Positions 12,793 through 24,619 of a stretch of DNA of 64,000 nucleotides are shown piece after piece. The DNA is from Lactuca virosa. Taxonomy: Eukaryota; Streptophyta; Magnoliopsida; Asterales; Asteraceae. The notes under the pieces were generated by a model. That model worked only from the letters and a program-made list of their open reading frames with translations. It had not been told where the DNA came from and made no database searches. Every line of letters starts with the position of its first letter. Position 1 is the first letter of the stretch. Both the position numbers and the translations under genes were made by a program. The stretch is from contig CAKMRJ010005412.1 in the NCBI GenBank assembly GCA_928212115.1, positions 253,711,074 through 253,775,073 of the forward strand. The letters are read 5' to 3'.

Positions 12793-13474
12793 ATTAATTA
12801 TGATTTATTAATATATTATGAGAATAATATATTAAAGGAGAAATCATATTGTTTAATTAATATTAGTCAAGAATTAATTGATAATTAATTTGGCTAAAAG
12901 AGATTAATTAAACTTAAGGGACTGGAACTGTAATTATAAGATAATTGCATTTGGGCTATGGATCATCTTGGAATAATAGGTTGGACGAATTCTATGGGGA
13001 AACCCATTAGAAATCGTCCAAGGGATATTCTAAAAGGGTCCATGGGCTGCATAGGGCTTAAGCAGTCAGATTAGGGTTTCCTAGTTGAAAAACCTAATAG
13101 CCTACATGTATATATAGTACCCTTAAGCCCCAAAAACGTGGCAAAGAGTTCCACTAGGGTTTCTGGACGTTTTGGGCAGCCTCCTCTCTCCTTATTCTTC
13201 ATCCTCTTGCTCTTGGTGTTTGTGAGCCATTAGAGGAGTGACACTTGTGACTCTAAGCTTTCTAAAGACATTACAAGGAGGATTTGAGATTGTTATTGCT
13301 ATATAACAATCAAGGTAAGATCTAAAACCCTTTCATATGTTAATATGATCAATTGTATTCTAGATCTAGGGTTTATAGCTTTGGATATTCAATTGCATGT
13401 TCATTAGACAAACTAGATCCAAAAGCTATTAGGGTTTGCATGTACAGGAATGATGTTTTGCTCAAAACCCATCA
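12793..13474 (+). repeat. Copia LTR copy, plus orientation (partner of 15551-16350)
   Basis: This is an inverted copy of the LTR at 15551-16350. Shared blocks include GGTTGGACGAATTCTATGGG, AGAAATCGTCCAAGG and the end CAAAACCCATCA. A TATA-like TATATATAGTACCC lies near 13110. Homology starts near 12793; the first part of the LTR is missing or diverged. It ends at 13474, directly against truncated gag. Confidence 0.75.
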
Positions 13475-13923
13475 GTTTTTGCTTGACCAGCATGCCAAAT
13501 CATTGCTGATTCAGCAGCTATGAGCATGTAAGTTAGGTCAATGAGGTTTGCGTCAAGATCCATCATATAATACTCTCTTTTGAACTCATTATATGATTCA
13601 GGGAGTGACTGCAGAACCCAGTCCACAGCAAACTTATTGGGGAAAGACGCACCCAACATTATCAACCAATCAATGTGTGATTTCATACCTAGGACGTGAG
13701 CACACACGGGTTTACCATCCTCATGTTTCATTGCCAATAGAGCTTCAGTGATATTGAACCTTTCATTTCTTCGATCTTGTGGGTTTGGGAGAACAACGGG
13801 AGGAAGTGGAGGTAGTGAAATCAAGCTAGTCCACATTGATCCATCACTTTGGAACAACCTTTCACTTTCAATAGGAACACTCTTTCCTTGGGATTCAGGA
13901 AGACCATTGTTAGATTTTGACAT
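13462..13923 (-). pseudogene. Copia Gag fragment (UBN2-like)
   Basis: ATG at 13923 gives a 153-aa ORF with LLAMKHEDGKPVCAHVLGMK and DWVLQSLPESYNEF, blocks of the common plant copia Gag. It is cut off before the zinc knuckle. The last residues (TDGF) and the stop come from the abutting plus-oriented LTR, so truncation coincides with the LTR junction at 13474/13475. No pol follows. Confidence 0.85.
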
Positions 13924-15536
13924 CTACAAAACGGGAGAAAATTCAAGTTAGTTGATAAGAGTCCTTGATGTAATACCCAAATGACACATCAAGGCTAGGA
14001 TCCAACACAATACTTTACAACCTAGAAGAGGGATGCCGTAATCTAGTTGCAGAATATTTGAAGGTAGGTGAATAACGATTCACCAATTTCCAGCATGAAA
14101 AACGAAAAAGAAATTAAGTTTTAAATGTATTGAAAATTCCTAGATTTCTTTGAGATTCATTGAACTTTTCAATGACATGTTTAATCTCGATTATACCCTT
14201 CAAATTTGCGACTGGGATGCCGAGGATCACAAACAAGGTGTGAATAACCATGCAAATCAACATGGTGCACTCAATGCTACTATCACCTAATCAATGTGCC
14301 GGTTAGCCACACACGCTCCCTTGATCTATGACAAACATCGATCCACCCTTCGCTACCAATGTCAACCCCATATTAGTGTGCCGGTTAACCACACACGCTC
14401 CACTAACGTTTAACAAGGGCACGAAGTGTAATTCCATGGATTAGCATACAATTTCACATTTTGCCTAAAGTAACTATGATTTGGGAATTTATAAAAGTAT
14501 TTAGTTACTGTGTACTTCATTATACTTATAATGGAAGGTTTCTGTCCTATCCTACCCGTTCGGCTAACGACCCTCCACTAGTCAAGAGTGCGGTGGGTAA
14601 GAGTGGATACCCATTCAATCGTCATTTTATAGGCAATTTCCTTAAACACCCCTTATAGACCAGCTTCGTGAATGAGGCCTACTAATGGTAAGACTGACTC
14701 TTTACTCATATATATATAATATTAAACTTTTAATGTTACATATAGTATATGATGTATTTTAAACTTTTAAAACACTAGGTGGTCTAATTTAACAAATTAT
14801 ACTTTTAATTTAATTAAATGTAAACCAAAACTTTATGGGTTTATTAAATCTCTTTTAATTATACACTTTAATTAATTAATAAAACCATAAGGGTGAGATT
14901 TGAACTTTTCAAAATACTAGGGTTTTCAGAATTTAACATTTCAAAATTAAACTATAATCAACTTTTAAATTCCAAAACTTGAGGGAAAGTTTTGAAACTT
15001 TTCAAAACATTAGGGTTTAGAATTTAAACATTTCAAAATTAAACTTTTAATCAAAAATTTAAATTCCAAAACTTGAGGACAAGTTTTGAAACCTTTCAAA
15101 ACATTAGGGTTTAACTATTTAAATTTCAAAAAATAAAACTTTTAAGTTCAAATTTAAAACTATGAAACCACAAGAGTGTAAATTGAAACTTTTCAAACTT
15201 ACTAGGTCAAATATTTTTCTAATAATAATCCTATATTATCCACATTTAACCAAATCCATTAATTTTGACAAGGATAAACATTCCAAACATGAAAAAATGA
15301 TTTTAGGCAATAAAAACGAGTTTTGGTAATTATCCACATCAAAATCTAGCCAGAAAATCGAAAAACCCGTCAACAGAACAGCCAACTCGTCGAGTCCTCT
15401 TTGGAACTCGTCGTGTTCATGCAACTCGTCGAGTTCTTGGAGAAAACTCGGCGAGTTCATCAGACAGTGAGCAAAAAATTCGATTTTCAGATCTTTGGCA
15501 GTTCACTATTGCATCAATTCACTAGAAAACGACCTA
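13924..15536 (-). other. Leader of the copia remnant, with tandem repeats and palindromes
   Basis: This is non-coding sequence between gag and the PBS. Two copies of a segment with GTGCCGGTTA and CCACACACGCTCC lie near 14300 and 14375. At 14890-15125 a unit of about 115 bp (AACTTTTCAAAACATTAGGG) repeats about 2.5 times. At 15384-15462 there are four ACTCG-N-CGAGT-type palindromes, one degenerate. Confidence 0.7.
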
Positions 15537-15537
15537 G

Positions 15538-15549
15538 GCTCTGATACCA
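15538..15549 (-). other. Primer-binding site (initiator tRNA-Met) of the copia remnant
   Basis: GCTCTGATACCA on plus, 1 nt from the LTR start TGATGGG at 15551. Confidence 0.93.
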
Positions 15550-15550
15550 C

Positions 15551-16350
15551 TGATGGGTTTTATGCATACCATCAATCCTATGGTGTTCATGCAACCCTAA
15601 TTGCTTGGATCTAGTTTTTCTACTTTGAACATGCAATAAACTTCCAAGACTTATAAACCCTAGATCTAGCATACAAGTGATCAAATTAACATACAAATAG
15701 GGTTTAGATCTTAGCTTGATTGTTATGTAGCAATAAAAATCGATTCCTTGGCTTCAGAAAGCTTAGTGCCTCAAGTGTTGCACCTCTAATGGAGTCACAA
15801 ACACCACTAAGCAATTGGATGAATGAGGGAGGAGAGAGGAGACACCAAAAATGGCTGGAAACCCAAATCCAAGTGTTAGCCTCGTTTTTGGTGCTTAAGG
15901 GTACTTTAAATTGGTAGACTATTAGGGTTATCTAACAAGGAAACCCTAATTTGACTGCTTAAGCCCTAAGCAGCCCATGGACTCCTTCTGGAACATGCCT
16001 TGGACGATTTCTAATGGGCTTCCCCATAGAATTCGTCCAACCTATTATTCCAAGGTGATCCATAGCCCAATTGCAATTATCTTATAATTACAAATCCAGT
16101 CCCCTAAGTTTAATTCATCTCTTTTAGCCACAAAATTAATTCTTAATTAATTCTTGACTAACATTAATTAAACAATATGATTTCTCCTTTAATATATTAT
16201 TCTCATAATATATTAATAAATCATAATTAATCATTTCTGTCCTTAATTCATCCTCCATATTGCTATGGTGAAGGCAACCCAAAAGGACCATGCTCATAAT
16301 CGGGTCAAGTACATACCAAAATAGTTATGGACTTAGACACTAATCCAACA
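15551..16350 (-). repeat. 5' LTR of the copia remnant
   Basis: It runs from TGATGGG (15551) to ATCCAACA (16350), about 800 bp, next to a PBS. It is the better-preserved of the two inverted LTR copies. Confidence 0.88.
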
Positions 16351-16462
16351 CACTAAAACCAACCTCTTGATCTGATCCATACTCACCGATCTAAAACTAA
16401 CCTCTTGATCTGATCCATACTCACAGATCTAAAACTAACCTCCCGATCTGATCCATACTCAC
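16351..16462. repeat. 38-bp tandem repeat array, left part
   Basis: Units begin GATCTAAAACTAACCTC and contain TGATCTGATCCATACTCAC. Starts at 16388 and 16426 give a 38-bp period. The array continues at 28672-28765; the Athila-like element splits it. Confidence 0.9.
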
Positions 16463-17792
16463 TGATGTGCACAAAAGTATCCACTAATTTTAATATTTAT
16501 AACCTAACAAACTTAAACTAACTATGCACCTATAGGCAGTGTACCTAGTCAGATTATAGTATAGCTTGGGTAAGTTGGGTGTCGATCACAGGGAACGGTG
16601 TTACTAATTAATCTATTTACTACTAAATTAATCTAATTATTAACAAGCAAAAAGGGGTTTTATCTGATTTTGCAAGATCAGACTAACTTAACTCTAATTC
16701 AATCAATAATTAAAAATACTCTTATCTAGTTCGAATCCACTTCGTCCTTATGGCTAGCTAACAATTATGGATTATCAAGTTAGTTATTATTGTATTAGTA
16801 ATTTAAGTCTAAATTTACCAATAATTAATTAATTCATGTAAAATTATATGTGGTCACACACAATTAAACACATAACCAATTATGATTATGAATATTCTAT
16901 GTAAGATTATTTAAACACAATTATGGTCATAATCTATGTTGTCTAACACAGCTAAATTAATTACTTTAGTTACTATCTTAGATTGGTCAATCCTAGCTCT
17001 AGCAATTCAATGTTCACTAAATTACTAGGTTATCAAGTTCATGCAGTTAATGGTCACTAAGCTACACAGAACATGAATTTAAGCAACTAAAGAAACAATT
17101 ATAGCATGCTAGGTAATAATAAATCAAACACAAGCAATTCACCAACTAATTAAATCCATATAGAACTAAGCTACCCATAAGTTAGAAGCTTCATCTAGCT
17201 AGACAAGAGTAGCTAGATTCAGCTGCTCATAATAGCAACTAAACAAACAAAATCTATAATAAAAAACATAATGAAAGTATACCAAACTATGAAACAATTT
17301 ATGAACTTCTTCTTCCTTGGTGTTGAAAGCCACTTCCAGAACTCCTCTTCCTCTGAAAATCGTGTCTAGGAACCCCTCCAAGCCAGCAAAAGTCTCCCAA
17401 AGTCGTAGGAATCAAGGATATATATAGTTTGAATTTTTGCCTGACTCACCTCGTGAATTCTCAAAATTCACCTCGTGAACACGTAATTATCCGTATACAA
17501 CACGGATTCCTGATGCGTGATGTCTATCTTCTAGAAGGCCATACTCACCTCGTGAGCCTTCTAATTCTCACCTCGTGAGTACGCATTTTTCTGATTTCCT
17601 TGTCCTTTAAACCTTTAACCTCCATAGTTCATTTCTTTAACGTTTTTAGTCCCTTTTCTTCACAATGTCTTCTTTTTCGCTGCAAATTATAATTTAACCT
17701 TATAAGTACCATTATTCTATGCAAATAACCAAAATATATATCAAAATGTACTTAAATATTGCCTAAAAATATGTATAAATATGGCAATATCA
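16463..17792 (-). repeat. 3' LTR of the Athila-like element
   Basis: It starts TGATGTGCAC and ends GCAATATCA, about 1330 bp. A minus-strand TATA-like run lies at 17418-17427. Upstream of it in the minus sense are TCACCTCGTGA palindromes at 17446-17456, 17466-17478, and near 17546 and 17568. A 60-aa ORF at 17381-17199 is repeated in the other LTR; I see no support for it as a gene. Confidence 0.93.
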
Positions 17793-17835
17793 AAATACAC
17801 CACACTTGTGCTTTGCTTGCCCTCAAGCAAATTTA
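17793..17835 (-). other. Purine-rich tract adjoining the 3' LTR
   Basis: Minus strand: GCTTGAGGGCAAGCAAAGC, then ACAAGTGTGG, directly upstream of the 3' LTR. This resembles the tract found before Athila-group 3' LTRs. Confidence 0.65.
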
Positions 17836-19538
17836 CTTAAATTAAACTTAAACCTTTATCACTAACACCACATAGAACAATCCAACTCCAACTCAGCCAT
17901 TATGCCAAGACCTCAACGCATGCATTTGTGTCTAAAATTTTCTTAAAGTACCCCCATACTCTAAATACTCAGAATCTTCATAAACACGCGCCCACTTCTT
18001 TTGAACAATACTCATTTTATGCAACCCTCCGAATCCATCCGCAAAAATCTTACTTAACCTCAAAGTATTTTTGTAAAGCTACCCAAACATACATAAACTA
18101 GAGAATTACAACTTTAAGATACCATTACTTGGAACTCTTGAATTCTTCACTTTATTTAATATTTGATCTTTAACTTCTTTGAATTCACTTCTTTCATGAT
18201 TTTTGGCATCTTTAACTTTTGATTCTTTAGAACTTTGATCTTTTGATCTTCAAACTTGATAGCTCTAAAATTCTTCAAGAATTTACTTTTCGGTAATTTC
18301 TCTTTTTTTTCACATGTATAACTCACTTTTTTCTCTCAAAACCTACATGCTTAAGCAGGGGTGCTTAACTTCAACCTTTATTGGTTAAGACATAGCCTTC
18401 CTGGATAGATTTCTGGTACAGGCTGCTAAAAATATTGCATTCCTCAAACTAAGCGGGGTTATGTTTTGGTTCCATGATTTCACTAAAATAAGGGAGACCA
18501 CAAATGCACTATAACGTGTATTGGCTCAACTAAACATTTGAGCTTTTATCGGAGTATCCTACATAACACTAGCAACTACAGTTCAAATTATTACTAGATC
18601 CAATTATTAAAAATTTAAAATTTACCAAAATTTTCTAGTAATTTTACTTTTTCTACTCCCTACCCCACACTTATTACATACAATACCCTCATTGTATGCA
18701 TAAAATAAATCAAAATTAAGAAAAGGGAGAAAAAGGAACAGACTCCCCTGGGATAGTGGCGTGAGCATCTCCAAAAGTGTGGAAAAACGTGCATCTCGAA
18801 TATGGACTTTGAGAAATAGGAACTTGGATCTTGAACACGCGAGATAAGTAATGTACCGGCAAAATATGGAATCGAGTCTTGAATCTTCAACAAATGTGGT
18901 GGAAATCTCCAAAACGGAAAGAACAATGTGGGAAAGCATACGCCACATTGCATGGTAGAGAAAATGAGCCATAATAATCGTCATAATAATCCCAAAAAGA
19001 ATGGTGGTGAACCACATAATGAATATGGAAAAATAATACTCCTTTTTGTAAAAAAATACAAATTCACGACGTGAGTGTATGATAATTCACGAGGTGAATT
19101 CGTTGTGAAGCGGGTTCTGGGAAGTCATCATATACTGACTCACGAGGTGAACATCAACAAAGTCACGACGTGAAAACTGGAATCCCAGAAATATATCTCT
19201 TCCAACCTTTCTTTCAATTCTTATATTCAACCCCATGTCTCAATGGATTAAGACTCTTCTAACCCTATTAATTTGGAATCTTCTCTCTAACTTTCTTCTC
19301 GCTTGACTCACCCCACACTTAATTTAAATTATGGGTGTCGACTCTCGACGTTAAACACTCCCGGCTTAACACATACGCACTCATATCTCATCATCCTTTT
19401 TATGCGCTCCTAGCAATTCTGAAAAATAACAACCAAAGAAGAGAAAAGTAACATAATATCTTAATAGTTTACAATCCCAAACAAATAAAAAAAACGACAC
19501 CAAACTAAAATAAACGAAATAAAACTAAAAATAAACGA
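17836..19538 (-). other. 3' non-coding region of the Athila-like element
   Basis: It lies between the third ORF and the purine tract and is AT-rich. A 131-aa ORF at 19017-18622 has no recognisable domain, and I do not call it a gene. CG-centred palindromes (TTCACGACGTGAG-type) occur at about 19063-19170. Confidence 0.6.
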
Positions 19539-20832
19539 TCAATCATCCTCATCATCCTCGTTCACCCCGCTCGTCCCGGCTCCATCGCCTCTTGGCATCC
19601 ACAATTCTTCCCACGTAGGAATATAAGGGCATTGAGGTGGCACGCTGGGTGGTCTCACCACATGCATATGAGAGAACATGGCTTCAATCATTTGGGTGTT
19701 ATAAGTCATCCCACCACGTAAATTATCCAAATAAGAACCCACCCGGCTTTGGAACGGGTCGGTGGGTATACCCTCGTATGGTTGGGATCTGCCCATCTCC
19801 CCCCGGTCTTTCACGTTCCTTCTTCGAGGCCTTGGTTGTCGTTCAGGTTCTTCGTTCGGTTGGTCCTCAACCTCGTTATCGCTGTGCGGTATCCCATAAT
19901 GCGTTCCATAATTGACCACCACCCGTATGGTCTCAAGATATCCCATAGAAAATTCGTTCCCTTGCTTACACGTAAGTGTCCGTGTAACCGCGGGGACGAG
20001 CACGCCATAAGACCTAGCTAAGAGAGTGACAAAATGGCCACCACAGATTGGGCTCCCGTGTCGGGAACTCACTGCATATTCTGCCAAATAACAAGCCAAG
20101 AAGTAGGGAAGATTGCAACAAAACCCCGGTTGTAGAATAGACCACAAGAAAAATAAATTAATCTTGGTGACCTTATCTCCATTTTTTCTATGGTGGATGG
20201 AAAATGTGATCAGCCTGTGAATCAAGTGATGAATGGGTGATTTGATGCTGCTTTCTGGTGACACACCGGAGTTGAAAACACCAAAAGCAATATGGCTCCA
20301 GAATTCATATCTCGTCCTTTCCCCGGAATAAGTACGGGTGGCCTCCTGTAAGAACATAGAAAACTCGGGGGTCATGGTCTCATGGGCCTCGTATAAACCC
20401 ATCCTCCTTGAAAATTCTACCAAACCGCACTCTCTATATTCCCCACCCAAACGAAAGACCAATGTTCGTGAGTAGTTAGGGTCTTGGATATTTTCTTGAA
20501 ACGCCACTGTGGAAAAGAACTCAACACATAATTCCTTGTAAACTCTTTCTTGGATGGCGAACAAGTTACTCCATCCCTTGCATGTAAACGAATACCCATT
20601 TCCCATAAAAAGTTTTGGTAAGAAACGGGTTTAGTCTTTCAACTAGTCCAACCTCCTGAAGCCTTTGCCAATTAACTGTTGGGGCAATAACAAACTCTCT
20701 ATTGTATAACCATCCCAATCTAGTGTTGTATCGGGTGAGCACGTCCCTAGATATATTTGTCGAGAATGTGTAAAACGGGTGCAAATTAGCAATCCCGCCT
20801 TGGACGTCACTAGCCTCGCGTCTAGGTGCCAT
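19539..20832 (-). pseudogene. Third ORF of the Athila-like element (ATHILA ORF-1-like), frameshifted
   Basis: ATG at 20832 (MAPRREASDV) is chosen because it follows an acceptor-like TTTTTGCAG by 4 nt. The first 75 residues run to about 20610. A one-base shift moves the frame to the 20606-19539 stretch, with EFFSTVAFQ, FRLGG and EFSRRMGLYEAHE, the pattern of the ATHILA ORF-1/putative plant transposon protein family. The C-terminus is acidic (DDED). It sits where env-like genes sit in Athila elements. I see no signal peptide or clear membrane segment from this start. Function is unknown. Confidence 0.7.
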
Positions 20833-20833
20833 T

Positions 20834-20860
20834 TTTCTGCAAAAATAAACAAGCAACAAA
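20834..20860 (-). other. Acceptor-like site before the third ORF
   Basis: Minus strand: TTGCTTGTTTATTTTTGCAG, ending at 20837, then AAAAATGG. It has a T-rich tract, AG, and ATG 4 nt later, as expected for a spliced subgenomic mRNA of an env-position gene. Confidence 0.5.
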
Positions 20861-21607
20861 CACAAAACCAAACCTCCAATATTTTAGATTACCACAGAAC
20901 AGTTTTGTGGATGCACCGGACTCACGTCGTGGGTCCTATGAAACTCACCTCGTGAGTTCGCTATTCACAGCGAGAAATGGTCTCAAAAATCAGAAAATCG
21001 GGACTTAATTTTTGTTAGGGTTTACTCATGAACCAATTTTAAGCACAATCAAGTAACATATGATGGATGAATAACACAGTTTGGGTCCAATTTCGACATT
21101 GACACATATGAAAAACCCTAGCCCCTAAATCAACAAATTAATGAAGATTAACCAAAAGAAATAAGAGATATTTACCTTAGTGATGAAGATTACGTACGCA
21201 AGAGGATTGATTTAAGTCAATCTAGTCCGAAATCGGGTGGGGGGACAAAGAACAATCTTCACTTCGTGAGGTTGAGAAAGTGGTTTGGTCAAAAGGGATT
21301 CTGAATTGTTTAAGCTGTGGTCCCGTGGTTTTCAAAGCTCATGTCGTGAGTTTATTTGGATTCACCTCGTGAGTCTTGTTGGGCTAACGTGGTTGGCCAT
21401 CTATTCTAACAGTAATGGGCTAATAAAACTATTGGGCTAAAATGTTCCACCCCGTATATATTATGGACTCACGAGGTGAATTTCTTCAAGCTCACCTCGT
21501 GAGTTCTGTCTGATCAAAATAATCCAAGCTTAATTAACAATTCTTCTTATTTTACCACTTAATTTAGGAACCCCACATTCAACTTTTTACCACTTAATTT
21601 TAATGAT
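20861..21607 (-). other. Spacer where RT and integrase would lie
   Basis: About 750 nt without a coding signal. TCACCTCGTGA or TCACGTCGTGA palindromes occur near 20923, 20947, 21342, 21360, 21472 and 21492. Full Athila elements have roughly 3 kb of RT-RNase H-integrase here. Confidence 0.6.
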
Positions 21608-24601
21608 TTAGATGATTGAATGTCTAAAAACTAAATAAAAAAAAACTAAACTAAAGACATAAAAGAAAAGAAAATTCAAACTGAGCTCGGGTTGCCTCCC
21701 GAGAAGCGCTTCTTTTTGAAGGAGTCGTAAGCCGGACTCCGTGCCTCCTTCCGTTGAATCGTTAGAAGAATCCACCACTTGGATATTTTGTTCCTTCAAA
21801 CGCCTCTTGTAAGCTTGTACTCGACGAATATATGCCTTTTTAGAATTCTCCTTTTTAGTCTTGACTTCGTCTCCATCGAGCTTGCGTTTGATCCCTTGAG
21901 TCTTTAATTTTTCTTCACACTTAAGCTCCATAGTATCCCTCTTTACCACTGGACTTGTTACTTTGGATGTAACCTCTTCTTCGTCACTCGACATTTCCTC
22001 TCTTTCCTTACTCACCCAAGACGTTGGACTCGTGTAGGCTATGACTTCGACTAAAAAAGGAACATACGCTCTTGGTTTTGTTCTTTTAACTTGTTGAATT
22101 GTTTTGATTTCTTCTTCCATGAGTTTCTCCAATTCTTCAAGTTCATTTTCTTCATCAATGTTGAAAACCTCTTCTTGAACATCGCTCCCTTGGAAACCAC
22201 CTTCTATCCCAAACACTTCCTTTTCATCTCCAACCCTAAAGGTGAGCTTGGATTTTGCGTGTATCAACAAGAGCTCCAGCAGTGTTAAGTAACGGACGAC
22301 CAAGAATAATTGGAACATTGGGATCTTCTTTCATATCCAAAACCACAAAGTCTATTGGAAAAATGAATTTCCCAATTTTCACGAGAATATCTTCCACAAT
22401 GCCCCGGGGTTGTGTCACTGAACGGTTCGCCATGTGAATAGTCATCTTTGTACCCTTCAACTTCTGAATATTCAGCTTCTGATAAAACGAATAAGGCACC
22501 AAATTTATGCTAGCCCTAGAATCGGCTAAAGCATAAATCTTCATATTATTCCCAAACTCGCATGGAAGAGTGAGTCGTCCAGGATCTCCCATCTTCTTAG
22601 GTATCTCTCCCAACACATCTTTTGAGCTTTGATCACTTAGAATCACCTTAGAATTCTTCTTTAGTTGCTGACGAGTATCTATCAAGTCTTGTAAAAATTT
22701 ATCATATTCGGGAAGTTTGGATAACGACTCGACAAAGGGAGTATTAATCGGGATACCGTTTACATGTTTAATAAACTCTATATGCTCTCTTTCCAGTGGA
22801 CTAAGGGCAGCTCGGGAAGGAAACGGCAAAGGTGGTCGATAAGCCGAGACAGTTACGGAATTTTTCTGTTTAGGACGGGCCCACGTCGTGAGCTTATATG
22901 GGTCACGTCGTGAGTTTGTCAATTCAGCAGCATTCTGATTTTCGAGCTTGGGCTTCTTCGGCTTCGGATTGGGCTGCTTTTGTTCCACTTCTAAGGCTTC
23001 TAGGAACTCAGAAATCGCCTCTTCTTCAGTATCTATGGCCATCACGTGAGATTGGGTCTTCTTTTCAGGATTTTTCGGGGACATCTTATCATTTACCAAA
23101 GTGGTAAGTTGACCAAGTTGCACTTCAAGGTTATTGATGGAGGCTTGCTGATTCTTTATTAGTGCCTGCTGATCTATCATCATTGCGTGATGATTCTTCA
23201 TCAAAGTTCTTTGTTCTTCAATTGCAAAGTCAGTAGCATTACGTCTCTTTTCTGAAGCTTCCATAAACTTAACTAACATGGTCTCTAGGTCGGGTTTTTT
23301 CTCAGCTGGTGGCTGCTCTTTTTGATAGAAGCCTCGGCTTGTCTGTCTGTATTTCTCTTCCTTTTGCTTCTTGTATTCTTCATATAGCATCCACTCTTTC
23401 TTCGGTTTCCTCCAGTCTTCATCATACTTGTCCCCACTCGAATAACATACTTGAGCCTTTTTATTCCCATACTCATCCAAATTGCAGTCTTTGGTCAAGT
23501 GTGGACCATTACACCGTTCGCATCCAACTCTTATAGCATGAACTGATTGGTCCATTTGTGTCAAACTTCGGTCCATATTATTCAGCATAGCCATCATAGC
23601 GGCTATTTCTTCAGATTGCGTGCCTCCACTGCCTTTGATTCCATCTTGCCTAGGGTTGTGGTACTCACGAGAGTGCTTCGCGAATTCTTCAATTAGCTCC
23701 TTGACCTCCCTTGGATTTTTCTTTGTCAAAGGTCCTTGAGAATCAAGGAGTTGTCTTGTCATAACATTGACCCCATCATAGAAGATTGACATCTCTTGTT
23801 GAACATTAAGATCATGTTGAGGGCAATTTCTGATCAAACCTTTATAACGCTCCCATGCCTCGTATAATGACTCCCCCGGTTGTTGCTCAAAGTTGGCTAT
23901 TGCCTTCTTGAGTTTTGCTATCTTGGATGGTGGGCAAAATTGGTCAAGAAACTGCTCACGCATTTGAGCCCAAGTGTTGATCGTACCCGGTGGTAGTGCT
24001 TTTAACCAATCCTTAGCAGCTCCCTTAAAAGTAACGGGAAGCATCCTAAGCAAGACGGTGTTTCTGGTCACATTCGGGACATTGAAATAATCCGCAATGT
24101 CATTGACTTCATCGAGATGCTTAAAAGCATCCTCATGATCCTTCCCATAAAATGGAATATCCTTTAGTGCAGTCAAGATATGCCCTTCAGCTCGAATGTG
24201 GCAGTGGCAGGAATTGCGGGTTGAACTAAACCGGGACCCACATCCTCTCAGATCCGCTTCTTGTAAGCTCCCATGGACATCTCTTCAATGTTTTCCATTT
24301 CGTCTTCTTGCTCGTCTTCGGGTTCCCTCGTAAATAGTCCAAACTCGGTTTCAGATTCGTATTCGGATTCGTGTGGATTAGGAATTTGACCAAGCTCTTC
24401 AACTTTGATTTTATCCTTTGAGGCTGAACACGATTCTCCTGTCTTCTTTCCCGACTTCCTCGAAAAGGCTGATTTTAGTTCTTGCAAGGGCGTCTTCTTT
24501 GGTGTGTGATCTTCCTTCGCGTTCTTGTTCTTATTTTTGTGAAGGGCTGACTCCGGATCTTCAAGTGGTGGTACCAAAGGTGTGTTAGAGCCTCTGGTCA
24601 T
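21608..24601 (-). pseudogene. Gag-protease polyprotein of the Athila-like element
   Basis: It begins at ATG 24601 (MTRGSNTPLV), 14 nt from the solo-LTR target site. A charged N-terminal region ends at 24248, where the frame shifts. The 24176-22236 stretch has the retrotransposon Gag domain (FKGAAKDWLKALPPGTINTW, FLDQFCPPSK), one CX2C...H...C knuckle (CERCNGPHLTKDC) and then an aspartic protease. The protease active site reads ADSRAS where families have D-[ST/L]-G-A, so the catalytic glycine is replaced by arginine. It keeps IILGRPLLNT. A second shift near 22250 leads to an acidic, K/E-rich tail ending at 21608. No RT follows. Confidence 0.88.
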
Positions 24602-24619
24602 GAACTCCTGTAAAACAAA

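Noticed and set aside
17199..17381. 60-aa ORF repeated at 27605-27787
   Set aside because: It is duplicated only because both copies lie in the two LTRs of one element. There is no domain and no codon evidence.
18622..19017. 131-aa minus-strand ORF in the Athila-like 3' region
   Set aside because: No recognisable domain, an overlapping alternative frame, and an AT-rich non-coding setting.
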